This document shows positions 13,016 to 17,670 of a DNA stretch of 17,670 bases, in pieces. The stretch is from Natrialbaceae archaeon B1-Br10_E2g27 (GTDB taxonomy: Archaea; Halobacteriota; Halobacteria; Halobacteriales; Natrialbaceae), in the NCBI GenBank assembly GCA_001563885.1, contig LKMM01000016.1:1-17670 (forward strand), given 5' to 3'. The position numbers were made by a program, and so were the translations under genes. How positions within the stretch are numbered: the stretch's first letter is position 1; each line of letters starts with the position of its first letter. The notes beneath the pieces were generated by a model. It did not search any database. It was not told where the DNA came from and saw only the letters and a program-made list of their open reading frames with translations.

Positions 13016-13471
13016 TCACTTCGCGAGGTCGCGTTTGGCCTCGCGAATCTCATCGTAGCGGTCGTCGGCTCCCTCGACTCTGGCGAGTCCTTCGGCTGCC
13101 TCTAACGTACGAACGGAGTTATCCAGAAACGAGAGAATGTCGCCCGAGTAGGCATACAGCATGTAGTCGTCGCTCATCACGTCGACGATTGCATCCGGGC
13201 CTAGTCCCTCGGCGCGTAACTCGAGGAGATACCGGATGAACTTCCGTTCCGGACAGCCACAGTAGGGATTGTGATCACAGTCACAGTCTAAAAAGTCCTC
13301 ACTGAAATCTAACACCCGATCACGGGTGGCGTCGTCGAGTTTCTCTAGGCCCTCGCCCTGAAAGAGGATATCGAGGGTCGCCCCTTTGAACGCCCCCTTG
13401 GGGATGTTGGTCTCGAGTTGGGAACTGATCTGGCGGTGGTTTTTGAGGTAGATCTTGTCGGTGATGGCCAC
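13016..13471 (-). CDS. DUF5814-like conserved haloarchaeal protein
   Basis: A 151-aa cytoplasmic protein of a family conserved in haloarchaea that I recognise as DUF5814-like. It opens with AITDKIYLKNHRQISSQLET and has a cysteine cluster CDCDHNPYCGCPERKFIRYL (four Cys and one His within about 15 residues), which suggests a metal site, followed by helices ELRAEGLGPDAIVDVMSDDY. Such a cluster resembles features of helicase-associated accessory proteins, but no function is established here. It starts with GTG; a T-rich TATA-like element (13496-13505) lies about 29 bases upstream, indicating a leaderless transcript. Confidence 0.8.
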   Translation of the reverse strand: MAITDKIYLKNHRQISSQLETNIPKGAFKGATLDILFQGEGLEKLDDATRDRVLDFSEDFLDCDCDHNPYCGCPERKFIRYLLELRAEGLGPDAIVDVMSDDYMLYAYSGDILSFLDNSVRTLEAAEGLARVEGADDRYDEIREAKRDLAK

Positions 13472-13539
13472 GCGTTGATAGGCGTTGGATACGGCAAGTA
13501 AAAACCATCACGGTCGAGGCGTACTCGAGTCGTAACGTA

Positions 13540-13566
13540 TTTCAGGTCGACCGCCCCTACCTGAAA
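13540..13566. promoter_or_regulatory. 8-bp dyad just upstream of tRNA-His
   Basis: TTTCAGGT (13540-13547) and ACCTGAAA (13559-13566) are perfect inverted repeats with an 11-base spacer, ending 10 bases before the tRNA. This is where a TATA/BRE element should lie; a weak GTATTT is at 13537. It may be a hairpin or a protein site; role unproven. Confidence 0.3.
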
Positions 13567-13576
13567 GTGCATACGT

Positions 13577-13649
13577 GTCCGGGTTGGGGTAGTGGTTATC
13601 CTTCAGCCTTGTGGAGGCTGAGACGCGGGTTCGATTCTCGCACCCGGAC
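13577..13649 (+). tRNA. tRNA-His, anticodon GTG
   Basis: A complete cloverleaf without intron. G at 13577 is the extra G-1 specific to tRNA-His and pairs with C73 (13649); the following 7-bp acceptor pairs TCCGGGT with ACCCGGA. The D arm pairs GGGT with ATCC, the anticodon stem CAGCC with GGCTG encloses loop TTGTGGA with GTG at 13611-13613, and the T arm is GCGGG/CTCGC around TTCGATT (13630-13636). CCA is not encoded. A 19-base copy of its 3' part lies 113 bases downstream. Confidence 0.96.
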
Positions 13650-13740
13650 TTTCTGACGACGAACGAACGTGAGGAGTCGAAAGTCCGACCGAAATCGAAC
13701 CAGACGAGTCGCACGCAGCGAAGCGAGCACGTCTCGGCGT

Positions 13741-13759
13741 GGTTCGATTCTCGCACCCG
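13741..13759 (+). repeat. Duplicate of the tRNA-His 3' segment (possible att scar)
   Basis: GGTTCGATTCTCGCACCCG here is identical to 13628-13646 inside the tRNA (T-loop to acceptor). Direct repeats of a tRNA 3' end are the product of integrase-mediated insertion of a virus or plasmid. Only 94 bases separate the copies, without an integrase, so this would be a remnant; a partial tRNA duplication is the alternative. Confidence 0.6.
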
Positions 13760-13766
13760 ATGTTCT

Positions 13767-13834
13767 ATACTGCCGGACGTAAGTCGTGAAAGATTCTCGC
13801 CGCCACGGAGTGGCGAGAATCTTCATACAGTTCC
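13767..13834 (+). repeat. Palindromic intergenic repeat, copy B
   Basis: A 68-base unit with a perfect 12-bp stem, AAGATTCTCGCC/GGCGAGAATCTT (13790-13801 with 13812-13823), 10-base loop. It shares start, stem core and end blocks with copy A. The stem closing base pairs differ between A and B in a compensatory way (T-A in A, C-G in B), which suggests that the fold, not only the sequence, is kept. Confidence 0.7.
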
Positions 13835-13894
13835 GTTCGATAGTATATCCACCTCGAGAGTGGCCGTTTGCAACGATTGTTTTCTCGAGAAAGG

Positions 13895-13901
13895 CCTATA
13901 C
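13895..13901 (+). promoter_or_regulatory. TATA-like box of the zinc ribbon gene
   Basis: CCTATAC is centred about 27 bases before the ATG at 13925; no Shine-Dalgarno is present, so the transcript is probably leaderless. Confidence 0.45.
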
Positions 13902-13924
13902 TGCTCGGGTGGGTATACTGTTCG

Positions 13925-14131
13925 ATGACACCTCCACGATACACTGACGAACGGGCACATCAGCCGAAGGGGATGCTGTTCTGTCCGGAGTGTTCACACG
14001 AAGCCGACGCGACGGACGACTGGCTCGAGATGTCGGCCGGCAACCTCCGGTATCTGGTCTGTCCGGAGTGTGGGACGACGATCGACAAGCGTGTGAGTCG
14101 GCCGCCACATCCACCCGCCGAAGCCGACTGA
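13925..14131 (+). CDS. Small zinc ribbon protein
   Basis: A 68-aa protein starting MTPPRYTDERAHQPKGMLFC with two CPxC knuckles, CPEC (residues 20-23) and CPEC (46-49), which should coordinate one zinc ion in a zinc ribbon. Between them is SHEADATDDWLEMSAGNLRY; the tail PPHPPAEAD is Pro-rich. Many haloarchaea encode such tiny zinc proteins (DUF8106-like), with roles reported in growth or stress for some, but none is assignable here. I chose the ATG at 13925, since an upstream one at 13868 adds a non-coding-looking extension and the TATA-like box fits 13925. Confidence 0.75.
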   Translation: MTPPRYTDERAHQPKGMLFCPECSHEADATDDWLEMSAGNLRYLVCPECGTTIDKRVSRPPHPPAEAD

Positions 14132-14524
14132 GCGAATTCGATGCGAATCGACCAGTTTGTATTGATTGTTCACATACTCTCCAACAGTCACCGGTTCTGA
14201 GACCTGACGGTCCCGGATTCGAACCATTGGGGGGCACATTTATTCGGCTCTGTCGCCACATACCCGACAGCCAACTGATGACGACCCCCACCCTCTCGAG
14301 TCGACAGCGTTTGGCCTGCGGTTGCCGGCAGGCGGTCGCCAGCGATACGATCGGCTGTACGTCGGTTACAACTCTCGCGACACGTGCAGGCAAAAATTGT
14401 GACACGGATACAGCCGACAGCACGAATAGCAGATCAATCCTCGAGCGCATCGGTATGGATGTTCGAACTGCCGACAGTATCCTCGATCGGCTAGGACGAA
14501 GAGAAGCGACATCGCCTTTAACTG
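14132..14524. other. 393-base region without a convincing gene, holding a degenerate repeat
   Basis: The stretch contains a TATA-like sequence (CATTTATTC, 14237-14245), a frame from 14278 to 14532 judged doubtful, a degenerate copy of the palindromic repeat (14345-14411) and a reverse end copy (14405-14429). It is the upstream region of the response-regulator operon, so the TATA-like sequence may be that operon's promoter with a long leader. Confidence 0.5.
14345..14429 (+). repeat. Degenerate copy of the palindromic repeat with inverted end
   Basis: CGGCTGTAC (14352-14360) and the following 18 bases match copy A at 21 of 27 positions, and AATTGT recurs further on, but the hairpin right arm GCGAGAAT is lost. 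The reverse-oriented end at 14405-14429 matches 10696-10720 at 20 of 25 positions. CGGCTGTA and TACAGCCG thus form an inverted repeat here. Confidence 0.5.
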
Positions 14525-14980
14525 ATGAGTGACTCACGAGCAACACCTGTCCGGATCCTGCTGGTCGAAGACAATCCCGGCGACGTCCGCCTGACGCGGG
14601 AGGCTTTCGAGTGCGGCCGGATCGACACCGACCTCTATGTCGTCTCGGATGGCACCGATGCCCTCGAGTTTCTCAACCAATGGGGCGAGTACGGGGACGT
14701 CCCGCGGCCGGATCTCATCCTGCTCGATCTCAACCTGCCACGGATGGACGGTGAGGAGGTTCTAGAACGACTCGGTGTGGACGACAACCTTCGCCAGATT
14801 CCGGTGATCGTATTGACGAGTTCGTGTGCAGAGAACGATATCGTTCGGTCGTATGATCGACACGCAAACGCCTACCTGACGAAGCCGGTCGATCCCGGCG
14901 AATTCATCGAGACCGTCCGTGCGTTCGAGAACTTCTGGTTTTCGGTGGCGCGGCTGCCGCCGGAGGGTGATCGATCGTGA
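14525..14980 (+). CDS. Stand-alone receiver-domain response regulator
   Basis: A 151-aa CheY-like receiver of the Rcp1-type group common in haloarchaea. It has the acidic pocket E15-D16 (ILLVEDNPGD), phosphoacceptor D68 (LILLDLNLPRMDG), the T/S switch region VLTSS (97-99) and K120 (AYLTKPVD). There is no output domain, so it acts by binding a partner after phosphorylation by a histidine kinase that is not in this window. Its TGA overlaps the GTG start of the next gene by three bases, which implies translational coupling with that larger regulator. Confidence 0.92.
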   Translation: MSDSRATPVRILLVEDNPGDVRLTREAFECGRIDTDLYVVSDGTDALEFLNQWGEYGDVPRPDLILLDLNLPRMDGEEVLERLGVDDNLRQIPVIVLTSSCAENDIVRSYDRHANAYLTKPVDPGEFIETVRAFENFWFSVARLPPEGDRS

Positions 14981-16662
14981 GCGAGACCGAACTCGACGAA
15001 CTAGAGGTAGTCGACGACGAAGAACTCCTTCGAATCCTGCTGATCGAGGACAACCCAGGCGATGCCAGGTTGATCGAGGAGATGCTCCGAAACACCGAGG
15101 AACTCGCACAACGCGTCTCGGCGAGCGATTTGAGCGGTCGAACGCCGACGATCGCTCATACAACGCGTCTCGAGGAGGGAGTTGCTATGCTCCAGTCAGA
15201 CCCTGCCGACGTCGTCCTCCTCGATCTGAACTTGCCGGATTGTCAGGGACTCGAGAGTCTCGAGCGTGTCCACGAGGTCCAGGAGGCAGTGCCGGTCGTC
15301 GTCTTGACGGGTGTTCGCGACCAGCAGGTTGGCGTCGATGCGATTCAGCGAGGCGCACAGGACTTTCTGGTCAAAGACGAGGTAACTCGGCAACTGTTGG
15401 TCCGGACGATCTATCACGCCATAGAGCGGGCTCGCCAGGAACGCGACCGTCGACGCCAACGTGTCCAACTCGAGTCGTTCAACCAGTTCAATCGGATTGG
15501 TCACGACATCACACACGCGGTGATCACGACCGAGACCCGCCTCGAGCTAGAGCAACGGGTCTGTGATCGACTCGCGGAGGCCGACGCCTACCGGCTGGCC
15601 TGGATCGGTGAGGTCAATCCGGGAAGCGATCGTATCGTATCGAAGGTTTCAGCCGGCGTCGGCGAGGAGTACATCGAAGAGATCGAAATAACGGTCGACG
15701 AAGACGATCCGGCAGGACAGGGGCCATCGGGGACGGCTATCCGGACCGGTGCGGTGCAGGTGATGAACGATATCCAGTCCGATCCGGCGTTCGAGCCGTG
15801 GCGCGAGGCGGCAATCGAACGCGGCTACCGGTCGTCGGCGGCGATCCCGATCGTCCACGACAACCTCGTCTACGGCGTGTTGAACGTCTACGCCGAAACG
15901 CCACGGGCGTTTACCAAAACCGAGGTGCCGGTTCTCGCCCGAATTGGAAACGTCGTTGCCCACGCGATTACGGCCATCGAACGAAAGGATGCGCTGGTGA
16001 GCGATTCGGTCGTCGAACTCGAGTTTCGGGTCGGGGAGATGGCCGAACCGCTGATCGACCTCACGGCGTCTAACGCGTGTGCGATTAGCATTGAGCAATT
16101 CATTTGGAGCGATGAGACGTTGCTTGCGTACGGCTCGGCTTCCGCCGTCTCCCAGGAAGCCTTTTTTGGGGCGGTCGAGGAAACCGATGGGATCGCCGAG
16201 GGACGTGTCCTTTCGGCCAGACGTGAGGAATTCGAGTTCGAACTCCTCGTGCCGACGGCATTCTCGCTGTTTGAAACGATCGCGACCCACAGCGGCCGAG
16301 TCAGCTCAGCGACGATCGAAGACGGCGAGTTCCGGTTCGTCGTCGAACTCCCTCGGGGCCGGGATACCCGTCAGATGATCGAACGTATCAGGGACGAACG
16401 CGACGATGTCGGTTATCTGGCCAAGCGAACGACCGAACGCGGCGATCGCTCGAGTATTCGACCACAGTCGGTGCTCGAGGAAGCGTTGACCGAAAAACAG
16501 CGAGCAGCCCTCGAGACGGCCTACCACGCGGGATATTTCGACTGGCCACGAGAGAGTACGGGCGAGGAAGTCGCCGAGCGACTGGGAATCGCGCCGGCAA
16601 CGTTCAACCAGCATCTCCGAACTGCAGAACGGAAATTCTTCGATTCGGTACTGGGAAAGTAG
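14977..16662 (+). CDS. REC-GAF-Bat/HTH regulator (bacterio-opsin activator-like)
   Basis: A 561-aa cytoplasmic regulator. After an acidic tail, a receiver (about 17-145) has E24-D25, phosphoacceptor D83 (VVLLDLNLPD) and K133 (FLVKDE). A coiled linker (150-175) leads to a GAF domain (about 180-330: RLELEQRVCDRLAEADAYRL, then SSAAIPIVHDNLVYGVLNVY), a Bat-type regulatory region (about 340-470) and the C-terminal HTH_10 (about 500-558: EALTEKQRAALETAYHAGYF, then AERLGIAPATFNQHLRTAER). Bat-like proteins control genes in response to oxygen or light; the ligand and target are unknown here. GTG start, overlapping the stop of the preceding receiver. Confidence 0.92.
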   Translation: MSETELDELEVVDDEELLRILLIEDNPGDARLIEEMLRNTEELAQRVSASDLSGRTPTIAHTTRLEEGVAMLQSDPADVVLLDLNLPDCQGLESLERVHEVQEAVPVVVLTGVRDQQVGVDAIQRGAQDFLVKDEVTRQLLVRTIYHAIERARQERDRRRQRVQLESFNQFNRIGHDITHAVITTETRLELEQRVCDRLAEADAYRLAWIGEVNPGSDRIVSKVSAGVGEEYIEEIEITVDEDDPAGQGPSGTAIRTGAVQVMNDIQSDPAFEPWREAAIERGYRSSAAIPIVHDNLVYGVLNVYAETPRAFTKTEVPVLARIGNVVAHAITAIERKDALVSDSVVELEFRVGEMAEPLIDLTASNACAISIEQFIWSDETLLAYGSASAVSQEAFFGAVEETDGIAEGRVLSARREEFEFELLVPTAFSLFETIATHSGRVSSATIEDGEFRFVVELPRGRDTRQMIERIRDERDDVGYLAKRTTERGDRSSIRPQSVLEEALTEKQRAALETAYHAGYFDWPRESTGEEVAERLGIAPATFNQHLRTAERKFFDSVLGK

Positions 16663-16679
16663 CTGAAAAATAGTGTCGA

Positions 16680-17270
16680 TCAAACACCGCGTGGTTCGGG
16701 TGCGGTGGTGGGTTCGTCCTCGGCGTTTCGGCCGGCGTAGGCGACAGCGGCCATCGAGAGGCCGGTCATCACGAGGCTGATACCGACGAGGAGGCCAATC
16801 GCCCAGAGCACATCAGCGGGGAAGGCACTCCAGAGAAGCGCAGCCAGGACCAGCGAGATGACGCCGCTGAACGCAACGGTAGCGCGGCCGGGCTGGTCGT
16901 CCATCCGGCGAGCCATCCAGAGTTCGGTGATGCCGTCGACGAGCAGGTATGCAACGAGCAAGAGCGTCAGACTCGCCAGCCCGACGAAGGGATTGACAAG
17001 TACCAACGCACCGGCGACGACGGAGACGACCGCGAGGACGAGCTGCCAGAGCGAGCCAGTCCAGCCGCGGGCAGTGATCGCGTGGGCCGCGTGGACGACC
17101 CCGGCGACGATCAACAGCGCTCCCAGTCCGAGTGCAAGTGAGATGCCCGCAACGAACGGAAGTGCAATCGCGACCATCCCCACGAGGGCAACGACGCCAC
17201 CGGCGATAGCGAGGGTTCGCCAGCCGTGTTTGAGTGTGTAGGTTCCGGCCGATACGTCTGTTGTAGTCAT
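16680..17270 (-). CDS. HdeD-family (DUF308) membrane protein
   Basis: A 196-aa protein with six predicted membrane helices in three pairs: after KHGWRTLAIAGG come VALVGMVAIALPFVAGISLA, LGLGALLIVAGVVHAAHAI, LWQLVLAVVSVVAGALVLV, a fourth helix (LTLLLVAYLLVDGITELWMA) and two more to residue 182. The DUF308 pattern of repeated GxxxxVxGhhhhhxP units is visible. Bacterial HdeD is linked to acid resistance; in haloarchaea the role is unknown. The start at 17270 (MTTTDVSAGTYTLKHGW) is chosen over 17312, and a TATA-like GTTATATCGG (17301-17310) lies about 35 bases upstream. Convergent with the Bat-like gene, 17 bases apart. Confidence 0.85.
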   Translation of the reverse strand: MTTTDVSAGTYTLKHGWRTLAIAGGVVALVGMVAIALPFVAGISLALGLGALLIVAGVVHAAHAITARGWTGSLWQLVLAVVSVVAGALVLVNPFVGLASLTLLLVAYLLVDGITELWMARRMDDQPGRATVAFSGVISLVLAALLWSAFPADVLWAIGLLVGISLVMTGLSMAAVAYAGRNAEDEPTTAPEPRGV

Positions 17271-17403
17271 GTGAATCTCCAAACAGATGTACGACGCCAA
17301 CCGATATAACATAGATTGACGATTTGACAGTCCATCCCGAAAACGGACTGGTCGGGAAAAACACCGGTACTATAGCGTAGTATCCCCATCTCGGAAACCA
17401 GGC

Positions 17404-17589
17404 ATGGGAGATTCGACTTCGGCAGCGGTTGCGCGACTCGGGGACACGACGCTGATCGTGCTGGTACTTGCGGGAATCCAGTACTGGCAGGGTGAGATCA
17501 ACTGGCCGCTGCTTGTCACCCTCGGGTTCATCTATTATGTCGTCGCGCTGGCCGTCGATCAGGGCTGGAGCCCGCTCGAGCGGTCATAA
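17404..17589 (+). CDS. Small two-helix membrane protein
   Basis: A 61-aa protein starting MGDSTSAAVARLGDTTLIVL. Two membrane helices are predicted: about 14-29 (TLIVLVLAGIQYWQG) and 34-51 (LLVTLGFIYYVVALAV), with a charged, polar end (DQGWSPLERS). A TATA-like CTATAGCG (about 17370-17377) lies 30 bases before the ATG. I do not recognise a family beyond small haloarchaeal membrane proteins. It ends 9 bases before the stop of the convergent XRE-type gene. Confidence 0.6.
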   Translation: MGDSTSAAVARLGDTTLIVLVLAGIQYWQGEINWPLLVTLGFIYYVVALAVDQGWSPLERS

Positions 17590-17598
17590 CGCCAAGGG

Positions 17599-17670
17599 TT
17601 ACTCGCCGTTCAGTTCGGGCTCGAAGAGGTCCTCGATCCGACAGTCAAAATAGTCGGCAAGTTTGAACGC
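17599..17670 (-). CDS. XRE/Cro-CI-type regulator (C-terminal end, cut by window edge)
   Basis: The last 23 codons of a gene entering from the right edge: AFKLADYFDCRIEDLFEPEL, then NGE and TAA. The pattern A-x-K-hh-x-hF-x-C-x-IEDLF is the end of the short HTH_3 regulators (Cro/CI type, about 65-75 aa) found widely in archaea and bacteria. The helix-turn-helix itself lies outside the window, so the assignment rests on the tail only. Confidence 0.65.
   Translation of the reverse strand, partial: AFKLADYFDCRIEDLFEPELNGE

Noticed and set aside
14205..14240. GGATTCGAACCA, another tRNA-like T-arm on the minus strand
   Set aside because: Only two or three stem pairs form and no anticodon or acceptor arm is present.
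14278..14532. 84-codon frame (MTTPTLSSRQRLACGCRQAV...) with a TATA-like box upstream and overlap with the receiver gene
   Set aside because: Third-position G/C is weaker than in neighbours, no family is recognisable, and its centre consists of the degenerate palindromic repeat. It may be the leader of the receiver operon instead.

Overview
The window looks like chromosomal DNA of a haloarchaeon, probably from the Natrialbales (Natrinema/Haloterrigena type). The evidence is acidic, Asp/Glu-rich proteins, strong G/C preference at third codon positions, haloarchaea-specific families (HalOD1, Bat-type regulators, DUF5814-like), archaeal enzymes (CTP-type riboflavin kinase RbkR, Taw1), leaderless-type promoters with a TATA element about 25-32 nt before the start codon, and abundant CTCGAG. 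The genus is inference only.

Layout. 1-2961 (minus): a phosphate ABC transporter operon, pstS-pstC-pstA-pstB, tightly packed with ATGA overlaps; pstB runs off the left edge. 3311-3838 (minus): a double winged-helix regulator upstream of pst. About 4139-5675 (minus): an IS1341-type element of the IS200/IS605 superfamily with a complete tnpB, a previously uncalled 44-codon AbrB/MazE-like gene directly upstream, hairpins at both ends and no tnpA. It sits just past the stop codon of a HemAT-like globin-coupled transducer (5689-7212, minus). 7409-7756 (plus): a small membrane protein. 7753-9170 (minus): an rbkR-ribB riboflavin operon. 9372-10352 (minus): taw1 for wyosine tRNA modification. 10788-11221 (plus): a HalOD1 gene overlapping a 45-aa membrane microprotein. 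11247-12452 (minus): a duplicated PhoU/TrkA-C protein, divergent from a ribbon-helix-helix coiled-coil protein (12608-13015). 13016-13471 (minus): a DUF5814-like protein. 13577-13649: tRNA-His(GTG). 13925-14131: a zinc ribbon protein. 14525-16662 (plus): a receiver protein overlapping a REC-GAF-Bat/HTH regulator. 16680-17270 (minus): an HdeD-like protein. 17404-17589 (plus): a two-helix membrane protein. 17599-17670 (minus): the C-terminal end of an XRE-type regulator.

Most genes are ordinary core functions. The less ordinary content is between them: the TnpB/AbrB pair with its hairpin ends; an 88-nt MITE-like inverted repeat beside the element; a family of about 68-nt palindromic repeats in three intergenic places (10453, 13767, 14345) with extra inverted end copies; a 19-nt duplicate of the tRNA-His 3' part 113 nt downstream, resembling an attachment-site scar; and a dyad plus a six-codon leader ORF upstream of pstS. 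I found no CRISPR array, rRNA or clear defence island. The strongest candidate for something under-described is the TnpB element with its co-transcribed AbrB-like microprotein; the second is the palindromic repeat family.
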